IMG/VR virus record: IMGVR_UViG_3300003690_000321
Coordinates: 1 to 20,913 of that record
Reading direction: 5' to 3' (one strand)
Source of the DNA: a virus
Length of the DNA: 20,913 bases
Position 1 is the first letter of the stretch, and every line of letters starts with the position of its first letter. Below are positions 6,833-14,584 of this stretch, piece by piece. Both the position numbers and the translations under genes were made by a program. The notes beneath the pieces were generated by a model that worked only from the letters and a program-made list of their open reading frames with translations, made no database searches and was not told where the DNA came from.

Positions 6833-7315
6833 CTAAGCAGGAACGGCCTTCCTGGCCCTCTTCTTGAACGGCGTGGTGCGTATAGCATCACAGCCGTTTA
6901 CCTTGCACACGCTCCCTGCCTTCTTGGCGAACCTATGAGTGTGGGGCGTCAGCGTGACTTCCTCGTCGTCGGCAATGTGAATAGGAGTAGCGCTGTCGTC
7001 TATCCCTGTCTCAGAGGTAGTAGGTGGGTCTATCGTGGATACCTCTTCCACCGCCGTGCCACCCCCTGTGCCAATCAGCCTGGGCGCTGCAATCGCTACC
7101 GGGTCAGAGGGCGGTATTAAGGACCACCCCCTGCCCAAGTAACGCCTCATGTGGTATGTGTCTGCGGGCAACAGGTTAGGTAGGGGCGTGCCGTCTGCCC
7201 TCCACCACTGCCGTTTCTCCGCCGTGGTGTCAGTCAGCCTCACTGCCACGCCCGTCGAGCGTAAGATGGTTTGCTCCTGAGCCTTGAGCATCTGCATGTC
7301 TTCAGACGTTGGCAT
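6833..7315 (-). CDS. Hypothetical head-module protein with C-terminal Cys motif
   Basis: This is a 160-residue protein. The start ATG 7315 has GAGG 7 nt upstream. The N-terminal ~70 residues contain AEKRQWWRADGTPLPNLLPA and HMRRYLGRGWSLIPP. A disordered acidic linker follows (about 75-125). The C-terminus reads HTHRFAKKAGSVCKVNGC, then a basic tail KKRARKAVP. The two Cys with nearby His residues (H-x-H ... C-x5-C) could bind one metal ion. It immediately follows the major capsid gene, so a head-completion or capsid-accessory function is likely, but no family is recognised. Confidence 0.75.
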   Translation of the reverse strand: MPTSEDMQMLKAQEQTILRSTGVAVRLTDTTAEKRQWWRADGTPLPNLLPADTYHMRRYLGRGWSLIPPSDPVAIAAPRLIGTGGGTAVEEVSTIDPPTTSETGIDDSATPIHIADDEEVTLTPHTHRFAKKAGSVCKVNGCDAIRTTPFKKRARKAVPA

Positions 7316-7328
7316 ACCCCTACCTCAC

Positions 7329-8207
7329 CTACGATGCGTCAGTGTCGGGATCAGCGGCGTCGTATTTCAGTCCGGCTCCGAGCGTGTCGTCTAGCTCAAA
7401 TACCGCGTAGTCGCTGACCATGACCAGTTCCCAGGCCCGTAGAGAGGCGTCGCGCTCTTTCTCGGTACTAGGTGCCAACGACTGGAGTGTCGCCAATGCC
7501 CCGTTCTTCTCCATGATGACGCCAATTGCATCATCCCCGGAGTCTCGGGTGATGTTCCCCGTCTCCAGCACGGGTACGTCCCAGATCATGTATCCCCGGA
7601 AGGCCTTACCCATGAGTCGGGCTGAGTAACCCTCTGGAAGAGGTCGTATCGTGCCTGATCCTATGGTAGAGAGGTCTTTTGCCAACCGCATGACGGCGTT
7701 GGGATGGTGGATTATCACCATGTCTTCGCCCATCTTGTCGGTCTTGGCAACGGACACACAGGCAGTGGCATTGGCCGCAGAGAAAGGTTTGGCGGCATCG
7801 CCGAAATTGGTGCCGCTATTTAGGGACGTAAAGAGACCGATTAGGTCTTCCTCTCTCTTGCGCTTCATGCCGTCACCAAGCTGCTTACCAACCATCTGGA
7901 AGGTCACAGCCATGTTCTGGCGTAGGAGCTTGTCGGTGAGGATGACCTTCGCACCAACCTCGCCGGGCGTCACGGAGACCGTCGTCATACCGATCTCCTC
8001 TTCGTCCACAAGGTCCGCGCCTTCTGTGAGGTCGCTCATGGACATCTGCCCAACCTTGGGGAAGATACCCGTATCGTGCCCCTTTTGGAGGTTGAAGTGA
8101 CGCACCGATCCCCAGACAGGAGCGTTATGCTCTGCCGTAAGACGGGCGGCGTCTATCAACTCCTTGGCGGCATTTTCAAGAGCACCGGTGGTACTAGTCT
8201 GTGCCAT
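7329..8207 (-). CDS. Major capsid protein (HK97-like fold expected)
   Basis: This is a 292-residue protein. ATG 8207 is preceded by AAGGAGA at good spacing. It forms the capsid shell. The sequence has the order seen in environmental podovirus-type major capsid proteins: an N-terminal helix arm, then LTEGADLVDEEEIGMTTVSV, then TPGEVGAKVILTDKLLRQN, then the long spine helix MVGKQLGDGMKRKREEDLIG. A P-domain/A-domain region follows with DMVIIHHPNAVMRLAKDL, a loop FRGYMIWDVPVLETGN and a C-terminal strand ELVMVSDYAVFELDDTLGAG. It is directly downstream of a scaffold-like gene, the canonical order. The ~290-residue length is normal for the group. No processing site or separate protease gene is seen. 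Confidence 0.92.
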   Translation of the reverse strand: MAQTSTTGALENAAKELIDAARLTAEHNAPVWGSVRHFNLQKGHDTGIFPKVGQMSMSDLTEGADLVDEEEIGMTTVSVTPGEVGAKVILTDKLLRQNMAVTFQMVGKQLGDGMKRKREEDLIGLFTSLNSGTNFGDAAKPFSAANATACVSVAKTDKMGEDMVIIHHPNAVMRLAKDLSTIGSGTIRPLPEGYSARLMGKAFRGYMIWDVPVLETGNITRDSGDDAIGVIMEKNGALATLQSLAPSTEKERDASLRAWELVMVSDYAVFELDDTLGAGLKYDAADPDTDAS

Positions 8208-8218
8208 AGCCTATCTCC

Positions 8219-8851
8219 TTAACCCATTCTCTTGGCGAGTCGTGCGTATTCTTCGTCCGTGAGTTCCCTATCAAGCATCCCAAGGTTCTCGCTCTTTCCT
8301 GCAGCAGACCCACGGTTGTTGTCGAACTGCTGCTCGGGAACCTCATTTTGAGTGATTTTCCTCTGGCCCTTTTTGAGGCTAGCCAGTTCAGACTTGATCT
8401 CCGCGTGCTCCCTCATGGACTCTGTTGAGTTGAACTTCAACAGGCTCTTGGGAGCCACACCGAACTCCTCACCTATGGACAGAGCCGCCTCCATGCGCCG
8501 TGACTCGGAGTTGCGGACCTGCTCTACTTCCTGCTTGGTCTGCCAGACGTTGTATTCCCCCTGAACCTTGGCCTGGGCTACCTCGTCGGTGTCGCCCATC
8601 TCCATATACTGCTGGCGCGCCTGAGCCATAGCCTGTTCTACCTGAGCGGCCTGGTTCTGACGTGATACTTCCTCTGCGCGGGCCTGATGCTCTTGGACCT
8701 TTGCCTCGGCTGCCTCAGCCCGTGCAACAGCAGCAGTTTCAGCTTCTGAAGGCGCAGGAGCGAGAGCGGGCTCAACTTCAGGTCTCTCAATGGTAGGAAA
8801 CTCTAGGATTGGTTCAACTACGGGTTCCTCTGGTACCTGCTCTGTAGTCAT
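8219..8851 (-). CDS. Scaffold-like protein
   Basis: This is a 210-residue protein. I chose ATG 8851 because of the strong GGAGG just upstream; an in-frame ATG at 8902 would add 17 residues with no Shine-Dalgarno and would read through the leader hairpin. The N-terminus is Pro/Glu-rich. Residues ~40-140 form a long Ala/Glu/Gln-rich coiled coil (VARAEAAEAKVQEHQARAEE). The C-terminus is charged (LDRELTDEEYARLAKRMG), a helix of the type that binds coat protein. Low aromatic content, high charge and position directly before the capsid gene all fit an internal scaffolding protein of capsid assembly. Confidence 0.88.
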   Translation of the reverse strand: MTTEQVPEEPVVEPILEFPTIERPEVEPALAPAPSEAETAAVARAEAAEAKVQEHQARAEEVSRQNQAAQVEQAMAQARQQYMEMGDTDEVAQAKVQGEYNVWQTKQEVEQVRNSESRRMEAALSIGEEFGVAPKSLLKFNSTESMREHAEIKSELASLKKGQRKITQNEVPEQQFDNNRGSAAGKSENLGMLDRELTDEEYARLAKRMG

Positions 8852-8869
8852 ATAACCTCCAAAAGGAAA

Positions 8870-8975
8870 AGGCCGGTGTCGCGCTAACGCAATGCCGGCC
8901 AATCCTGACCAAGACTATAGGTAGACCATACCACCAGTTTTGTGTATCTTTACTTGCCAGCCACTATCTTGTCAA
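8870..8975 (-). promoter_or_regulatory. Candidate capsid-operon promoter and leader hairpin
   Basis: On the minus strand a perfect -35 TTGACA (8975-8970) is followed after 17 nt by a weak -10 TAAAGA (8952-8947). A second -10-like TATAGT lies at 8919-8914. Downstream, GGCCGG (8900-8895) pairs with CCGGCC (8876-8871), with an inner GCG/CGC pair. TTTTCCTTTT follows immediately, then the scaffold GGAGG. The hairpin plus broken T-tract could be an attenuator or a leader stem protecting the capsid mRNA. All of this is inferred from sequence. Confidence 0.35.
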
Positions 8976-9102
8976 GTTCTATAACCTTGACATGCTGCTT
9001 TCTATTCCTACGGGCAACGATAACGAGCCTGTTGCCATCCAGATAGGCAAGGCCCTCTTTGCCACAGCAGTCACACTTCAGGGTTTGGCGCTCTGCGTTC
9101 AT
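8950..9102 (-). CDS. 50-residue Cys-containing protein
   Basis: ATG 9102 overlaps the TGA of the 1123-residue gene (ATGA), and the ORF ends TAA at 8950. The sequence starts MNAERQTLKCDCCGKEGLAY, with a CxCC cluster (C10, C12, C13), then LDGNRLVIVARRNRKQHV and a short acidic-basic tail. It resembles a minimal treble-clef or zinc-knuckle start lacking a second pair of ligands. It could be a small nucleic-acid-binding or virion accessory protein. The coupling and protein-like sequence make it a credible gene. Confidence 0.6.
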   Translation of the reverse strand: MNAERQTLKCDCCGKEGLAYLDGNRLVIVARRNRKQHVKVIELDKIVAGK

Positions 9103-12100
9103 CGGGGCGGGAAATTCTCTTCGGCATATCGCAGAAACTGTTCAAGTGTCATATTCTTTGGCAGTGGCGCAACAGTAGGGCTTGGCGTTGAAGTAATTGT
9201 TGGGGCTGATGGAGTAGACGTGCGTCTATAAGGTTTAGCTCGTCTCTTTCTCCGTTGATTCTGTCGTGCCCTGTCACCTGCGTCCAAGCGGTCTCTTGTC
9301 TTCTGGGGTAGGATGTCCCGTAGTTGCTGAGGGACACCCTTCGTGCGGGTGTTGGCCTGAACATATTCTAGGATACCTTGGCGCTTCCACTTTACCTCTA
9401 ATGCGTTAAGCAGTGGTTGCCATTTACGATTATCGAATAGGGACGCTGGGGGTGGAGAGGTAGCTTGCACAATAGAGTCATAGTATTCCTGGAGTGCCTG
9501 CTGCTGATCTGGGGTGCCACCAATCACGGGCTCATAATCAGAGTCTCCGAAGATGGTACGCCCACTCTCATCCTGGCGCACAGCAAACTCTGCCGTGATG
9601 CCGAAGTACCGATTTATCTTCTCTTGCTTAGTTAGCGTAGTGTCTTCGGCAGTCTCCTCAAGTTGAGCCATCCGCTGCGTCTCAAGCTCCTGGCTGCGTG
9701 TTGGCTCACGCTCTCTCTCCAGGCCTTCAACAAAGAACTCGTCCCGAGAGACCTTCCAGATATTCCGGGCGTCCCTCTGTTCAAAGGGCCAGAGGTCTAC
9801 GAACGAGACACCAAACTCTTTCTGTGCTGCATCCTCCACCGTATCGAAGCTGGTTATTCCAGCACCTAAACCTCCAGGGATAGCCAGTAGCCCACCCGTC
9901 AAGCCCTGCTCGTTGATGGCATCAACAACGTCCTGGATGAAGAAGGGCGTGAATCTCTCATACACCTGTCGGATCACAGTGCGCTGGCTAAGAGTCAATC
10001 GCTCACCCAAGAATGTGGTGCCCAACGCTATATCAGTCCCGAATGCACCAGGGGGACCCAGTTTGCTCCTCACGAATCTTGCGACGGTCTCGGTGCGGTT
10101 AAGCCCTGTGATGGACTCTGTGCCAGTGCCCAGACGCTCGTTGGTGATGAGTTGAGCAACCAGCCGCACAATAGGCTGGAACCCTCCCCAGAACTCGATG
10201 CGTGTTGGGCCTATTCTTATCTTGCCAAATTCAGATGAGCGGGGGTCCACGCCCACATCAGCAACTCCAGACAACTTGATTAGACTCAGTATCCCAATCC
10301 CTGTACCTACGAATGCAGCAAGGTCTTTCGCCACCATCTTCCGCACGCCGACGTTCTGGGTCAGCCATATAACACCAGCGGACTCGGCCTTATTGGTGGT
10401 AAATAGGCTCGCTGGAAGGGTGAATCGAGAACTGAGCAGGCGCGGGGAGAAGAACGCAGCATTGAGCATTGGTGCAAGGTCTTCTGCCGGGCCAAGACCA
10501 CCACGCCCAGTGGCACGGTTGAGAAATAGAACCAGTTCATCAATATCGGCGTCGGTGATAGTCTTCCCTGCCCTGAGCCAGCCATTATAGGTATCCTTGG
10601 CAACATCAAAGCGGAGTTTATTAAGGAACGTGACATAAGCCCGCTCTGAAATGCGTATGCCTGGAATCCGCTGGGCCAGGCGGGACATAAACGCCTCTTC
10701 ACGGGCCGCTAAGCCGCCTGTAACAGCTGTGCGCTCCGCGATGAACAACCCCTTCTTGTTCTGGGGGCCTCGCTGTACAAGGACAGAGTAAAGGGGGTCT
10801 GCCTTTATCGCATCATCAATGGCAACAGCATAACTCTCTCGCGCCATCGCCTTGAACATCACTACGACGTTTTGAGTGAATCGTTTGGGGTGCCCTGCAG
10901 CCAGCACAACGCCCTGCCGTAGCGGGGCTGATGCGTCAAAGGCGGTAACAAGAGATCGGGGAATGTTAGCAATATCCATGAAGGATTCAAATGCCTTGCG
11001 GCCGCCAGGACGCTGCTTCAGGATAGACTTTGCCAGTGGCGCGCCGAACATCTCCTCCAATAGAACGATCTCGCTACGGGTTGGCAATTCACCTGCGAGC
11101 ACCTTATTCAAGGCTACGTCAGTGCTAGTTTTGGTTAGGTGGCGTAGATCAGAACTCCGAATCTGCTCAAAGAGGGACGTGATCTGGTCCGGAGCCATAC
11201 CAGGCTCGGGAGGTGTGAATCGCACCGTAGGTAGTTCACCAGCCAACGCGCCTCTCGCTCGCCGAAAAGCCTCCCGAGGATCAGCAGTCTTCTCCAACAT
11301 GCGCGCACCGACAGCGACACGACGACCCAACTCTGCGCTCTTCAGTGCTTCGGTTGCCTCACGCACAGGGACAGCGCTCTCAATCAGGCTGGTAAGTCTG
11401 TTAACTGCGACCTCTTCTGGGGCAATTGTGAGCTGGGGTATAACGGGTCGTGGAGGTGGCCTACGTCGCCCTAGGCGAGCAGTTGCTAATCCACCTAGAC
11501 GGCCAAGAGGACCACGCCTACTAACAGCCTGAGTAGGAACCCCACCAACCGGTACGGCGGGGGTAGTGGGAGTGGCGGGGGTAGTGGGGGCGGCAGTGAG
11601 AACATCAGCAGCCCGTGCGGCGGCGGGGGCAGCGGGGGCGGCCGTGGGACTTGGTTGCTGTGCTGCCTGGAGAATATCGGGCTGGAGGGTACGCCTGGAC
11701 CTAGACGAGGACCAGCCTGGTGTGGTCGCGAACCTTTCCAGAGACGGCAACTGCCGCCTTGTGGCCTGTGTTATAGCCTGCCTACCCGCTATTTTTGCTC
11801 CTGCCAGTGGTGCCCGTGCGATAGGGCCAAGAGGGCCAAGGATGGGATTCAAGGGGTCTGTAACCATCTCTGCGGGTATCTTGGCCCAAATTGGCACGAC
11901 CCCAGGCGTGTTATAGGCCCTGGTGACCGCGTCTAGGGGGCCAGCCCCCTCTGCGCGTAACCTTTTAGTCTCCTTCTCCAGGGCTTGCTCACCAGCAAAC
12001 GCTTGTTGTTCCACCCATAGGACAAGTGCCGCAGCAGCAGGTACACCAAGTGTTTGCTGGATGTCGAGTACGGCGCGCTCTTTCGGGCCTCTTAGTAGCC

Positions 12101-12470
12101 TGCCGGCAAGAGCAGATGCCTCAGCGTCACGTCTTCCAGAACTAAGTATGGCTCCAGCAAGACTCAGGGGTGCGGGGAACTCCAATGAAGAAGGCCCCTC
12201 CTCCACCCGAGGAGGTTGGGGAGTAGGAGGGGCCGGGGTAACATCAGGTGGTGTAGCGGCCACCTGTGTAGCAACTGGGGTAGGTGTTGCCGTGGGGGTC
12301 GTCTTACGTCCATATTTGTCTATATATCGGTCCCTCCGTTCCTCCGCGGTCTCGGTGGGAGTAGGGACCGAAGAGGCCTGTGGCACCGGGGTCAGCTTAG
12401 GCCCATATTTGTCTATATATTCCTGGCGTGTTTGGGCCCTACGCCGTTCTGCCTCTGTATGTTCGGGCAT
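9099..12470 (-). CDS. Large polyvalent-protein-like (probably ejected) virion protein
   Basis: This is an 1123-residue protein. Its ATG directly follows the TAG of the 108-residue gene in the same frame. Residues 1-60 carry two copies of an R-x2-YIDKYG-x-K motif (18-23 and 49-54), then Pro/Thr/Ala-rich linkers (55-90, 272-312) and a basic patch (317-342). Residues ~600-775 are the most family-like: FLNRATGRGGLG, NAAFFSPRLLSSRF, a hydrophobic helix near 715-735 (LAAFVGTGIGILSLI), then GKIRIGPTRIEFWGGFQPI. This pattern resembles the helical domains of large 'polyvalent' phage proteins (LPD38-like, from memory), which are packaged and injected with DNA. The C-terminus is Arg/Lys-rich with a short terminal helix. 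An ejection-protein role is inferred; no enzymatic motif is seen. Confidence 0.8.
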   Translation of the reverse strand: MPEHTEAERRRAQTRQEYIDKYGPKLTPVPQASSVPTPTETAEERRDRYIDKYGRKTTPTATPTPVATQVAATPPDVTPAPPTPQPPRVEEGPSSLEFPAPLSLAGAILSSGRRDAEASALAGRLLRGPKERAVLDIQQTLGVPAAAALVLWVEQQAFAGEQALEKETKRLRAEGAGPLDAVTRAYNTPGVVPIWAKIPAEMVTDPLNPILGPLGPIARAPLAGAKIAGRQAITQATRRQLPSLERFATTPGWSSSRSRRTLQPDILQAAQQPSPTAAPAAPAAARAADVLTAAPTTPATPTTPAVPVGGVPTQAVSRRGPLGRLGGLATARLGRRRPPPRPVIPQLTIAPEEVAVNRLTSLIESAVPVREATEALKSAELGRRVAVGARMLEKTADPREAFRRARGALAGELPTVRFTPPEPGMAPDQITSLFEQIRSSDLRHLTKTSTDVALNKVLAGELPTRSEIVLLEEMFGAPLAKSILKQRPGGRKAFESFMDIANIPRSLVTAFDASAPLRQGVVLAAGHPKRFTQNVVVMFKAMARESYAVAIDDAIKADPLYSVLVQRGPQNKKGLFIAERTAVTGGLAAREEAFMSRLAQRIPGIRISERAYVTFLNKLRFDVAKDTYNGWLRAGKTITDADIDELVLFLNRATGRGGLGPAEDLAPMLNAAFFSPRLLSSRFTLPASLFTTNKAESAGVIWLTQNVGVRKMVAKDLAAFVGTGIGILSLIKLSGVADVGVDPRSSEFGKIRIGPTRIEFWGGFQPIVRLVAQLITNERLGTGTESITGLNRTETVARFVRSKLGPPGAFGTDIALGTTFLGERLTLSQRTVIRQVYERFTPFFIQDVVDAINEQGLTGGLLAIPGGLGAGITSFDTVEDAAQKEFGVSFVDLWPFEQRDARNIWKVSRDEFFVEGLEREREPTRSQELETQRMAQLEETAEDTTLTKQEKINRYFGITAEFAVRQDESGRTIFGDSDYEPVIGGTPDQQQALQEYYDSIVQATSPPPASLFDNRKWQPLLNALEVKWKRQGILEYVQANTRTKGVPQQLRDILPQKTRDRLDAGDRARQNQRRKRRAKPYRRTSTPSAPTITSTPSPTVAPLPKNMTLEQFLRYAEENFPPR
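11556..11645. repeat. G-rich low-complexity stretch in polyvalent-like gene
   Basis: Imperfect reiterations of GGGGGTAGTGGG and GCGGGGGCAGCGGGGG on the plus strand encode Ala/Pro/Thr linkers on the minus strand. They are likely to vary in length between isolates. Confidence 0.7.
12310..12420. repeat. 18-bp exact direct repeat
   Basis: The plus-strand 18-mer at 12310-12327 (starting CCATATTTGTC) recurs exactly at 12403-12420, 93 bp apart. On the coding strand both encode YIDKYG in the N-terminal tandem motif of the 1123-residue protein. Codon-level identity indicates a recent duplication or a constraint on the DNA. Confidence 0.9.
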
Positions 12471-12797
12471 CTAAAAGAAGAGGCTCCGAGTTGGCGGGTT
12501 AAAGCGGCTTCGGGGGGCTGTACCCCGGAACGATGGCGAGGTCTGGGCCGCATGTCGCCTGGGATCGAATTCGGGTAGGAACGAGCCCGAAAAGGTGCCC
12601 TGTGGGACTCGGCCCATCCTGGCTTGCTGCGCTAATGACCCCAAGAATAGGTTGTGGATATTGGTGAACTGGTTCTGGAAGAAGCGCCGCTCTGCCGGAG
12701 ATCGACCAAACCCAAAGGACTCATATGTCGCTCGTGGCTGCTCCTCAAGGAACGCAGTGCCGAAGTCACCGAAGGCAAATGGATTCGGTTGTGTCAT
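12471..12797 (-). CDS. Hypothetical virion-module protein (108 aa)
   Basis: ATG 12797 has a distant GAGG (12 nt). The protein is rich in Phe, Arg, Pro and Gln: PFAFGDFGTAFLEEQPRATY, a helix RFFQNQFTNIHNLFLGSLAQ, then a basic, largely disordered C-terminus (APRSRFNPPTRSLFF). It ends TAG immediately followed by the in-frame ATG of the 1123-residue gene. It may be a small companion or linker for that large protein. The family is not recognised. Confidence 0.7.
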   Translation of the reverse strand: MTQPNPFAFGDFGTAFLEEQPRATYESFGFGRSPAERRFFQNQFTNIHNLFLGSLAQQARMGRVPQGTFSGSFLPEFDPRRHAAQTSPSFRGTAPRSRFNPPTRSLFF

Positions 12798-12829
12798 TAT
12801 TTAGCATTACCTCGCGTAGGTTATCTTAT

Positions 12830-14581
12830 TTATATGCCACCACGACCATTGTCGAATAGCTCCTGGGCCGGTGGGACACGGCGGCTGCCGTAGAACGCCC
12901 CAGGTGCAAGAAGTTCGGTGAGGTATTGCCCCGGCTCGCTGGACATCCTTCGGCGAAATAGGTCATAAGCTGCATTGACAGCGTATGGACGCGCCGCCGG
13001 CGAGATGTTTGCCAGCAGAGGTTGTAGAAGAGCCCGCTGTAGCCTCCCTTGACCTTTATCTTCTTGTGCCCCAAAGAGTCCTCGGAGTGCCTGACCCCGG
13101 TCCCAAAGCTGGGATTCCTCTGATTCAGGATCAAGGCGAAGTAAGCTTGCAATGTTCCCTAGTGCTCCACTGAGTGCACTGGCAGTGGGCTTACCTCCCT
13201 CTATGAACGACTTAAATGTACCCGGCATACCGAAGAGTTCGTATTGGGACCGGATATCGCCATACCGATTAAGGACGCTTTGACGTACAGGCCCGAAAGC
13301 CGTTTCAAGTCCTTCCATTAAGGGCGTTATGGTTCGTTCAAATACCCCTTCCGGGTCAGACTGCTCCTGAAACCTATCGCGCTGTTCCCCCGGAGTCATT
13401 CCATATATACCGCTGACATCGTACTCTGGTGCGGTGGGATCGTACATCCCTCCTATATAGTCTCCAGGGTCAGGGCCAGCGTCCTCAAGCGTCAAACCCT
13501 CTCCAAGCCAAAAGGCGGAGGCATCGGCAGATGGGTCTTTGGAGCCCGCTGCCTCATAGAATGCGTATATTCGTGCAAGGGCCTCTTCTTTTTGCGTTCT
13601 CCCCTCCGTTAAGACAAGCCGACCCTGGTGGTATTCGGTTAGTATCTCTTCGAGTGTCTGGGGGCGATCAGCTTCAGGGGTTACCTCCCCGCCAGTGTCT
13701 ACCTCTTGAATCGGTATCCTGGTATCCATAAAGGCTTGCGCTTTTATTTCTGCAGCGTTCCTAGTGTCCCCTAGGGACATATAGTAGTCAGTCATCCCAT
13801 CATGAAAGGCAGCGGCATCCTGGTAGGAAGCGCTCGCTTCATTACGAAAGTTAGACAATAGTTGTTCTGGAATATCGACATCAGGTCCGGTCACTACGGG
13901 AGTGGTTGTATCCGCAGGTGCTGCGGGGTCGTACTCACTCAGGGGACGGAATCCTTGGGTTTGGGGCGTGGTCCCTGGTGCGCCCCATATCCAGGAATAA
14001 CCGCCACCTCCTTGCGTTGTGACTGCAACGCTTCCAAGCACTACCCAATCTGAAGGAGCCTCTGCAGGCCGCTCATAGCGGGTTCCCCCTAGGAAGGTAG
14101 CACCGGGGGTGACCGCGGGGGTATCCGCGGGGGTATCCGGCAGCGTAACCGGCGGGAGCCCAGTGGGGGGTAGGCCCGGCTGGGGCTGCCCAGTAAAACC
14201 AGGCAGGAACTCGCCGGATGGCTTGAGACTGCCCTGCATGTCGATGGGCTGGAGCTCTCTAGGCAGTGTGCCCTGCGCCGAGCCGTTGACACGCCACCAA
14301 CGCCCGTCTTGGATTTTACGGATATGAGCCCCCTCTATCCATACTCCCAGCCTTTCCTTAAATTCAGCACTTAGAGGGATTATCCTTGAGTATGCGTCCT
14401 GGATCGGACTGAGGGACGCTGGGCCAGCGGGCGAACTCCAGAGGGCATATAATTTCTTGTCCCCAGGTTCAATCTGGACATGGGCAACTTTCTCCCATGT
14501 GTCAGAAACCCAGTCGGGCTGGTATTTTTTGGGTCCAATGTAATAATCCGTTGCTGGGGGTGGCTGGTAAAAGGGTGCCAT
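12830..14581 (-). CDS. Hypothetical virion protein, Trp-rich N-terminus and Pro-rich linker
   Basis: This is a 583-residue protein. ATG 14581 has an excellent GGAGG with 7-nt spacing that overlaps the last portal codons. Residues 10-100 form a Trp/Tyr-rich beta region (DTWEKVAHVQIEPGDKKLYA, VWIEGAHIRKIQDGRWWRVN). Residues 107-160 are Pro-rich with PDTPADTPAVTP from a DNA tandem repeat. A second small beta element follows (VVLGSVAVTTQ...YSWIWG). The C-terminal two thirds is acidic and helical, ending ARPYAVNAAYDLFRRRM and PAQELFDNGRGG. It is a probable internal or neck virion protein because of its place between portal and scaffold. No catalytic motif is visible. Confidence 0.75.
   Translation of the reverse strand: MAPFYQPPPATDYYIGPKKYQPDWVSDTWEKVAHVQIEPGDKKLYALWSSPAGPASLSPIQDAYSRIIPLSAEFKERLGVWIEGAHIRKIQDGRWWRVNGSAQGTLPRELQPIDMQGSLKPSGEFLPGFTGQPQPGLPPTGLPPVTLPDTPADTPAVTPGATFLGGTRYERPAEAPSDWVVLGSVAVTTQGGGGYSWIWGAPGTTPQTQGFRPLSEYDPAAPADTTTPVVTGPDVDIPEQLLSNFRNEASASYQDAAAFHDGMTDYYMSLGDTRNAAEIKAQAFMDTRIPIQEVDTGGEVTPEADRPQTLEEILTEYHQGRLVLTEGRTQKEEALARIYAFYEAAGSKDPSADASAFWLGEGLTLEDAGPDPGDYIGGMYDPTAPEYDVSGIYGMTPGEQRDRFQEQSDPEGVFERTITPLMEGLETAFGPVRQSVLNRYGDIRSQYELFGMPGTFKSFIEGGKPTASALSGALGNIASLLRLDPESEESQLWDRGQALRGLFGAQEDKGQGRLQRALLQPLLANISPAARPYAVNAAYDLFRRRMSSEPGQYLTELLAPGAFYGSRRVPPAQELFDNGRGGI
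14113..14136. repeat. 12-bp perfect tandem repeat
   Basis: CCGCGGGGGTAT is duplicated exactly at 14113-14124 and 14125-14136. It encodes part of the Pro/Thr/Asp linker of the 583-residue protein in the minus direction. Confidence 0.9.
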
Positions 14582-14584
14582 TAC

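Noticed and set aside
10876-11532. 218-codon plus-strand ORF
   Set aside because: Antisense to the 1123-residue gene, Arg/Ser/Pro-rich composition from codon shadowing, no ribosome-binding site and no family-like motif.
11923-12474. 183-codon plus-strand ORF
   Set aside because: Antisense shadow of the Pro/Thr/Ala-rich N-terminal part of the 1123-residue gene.
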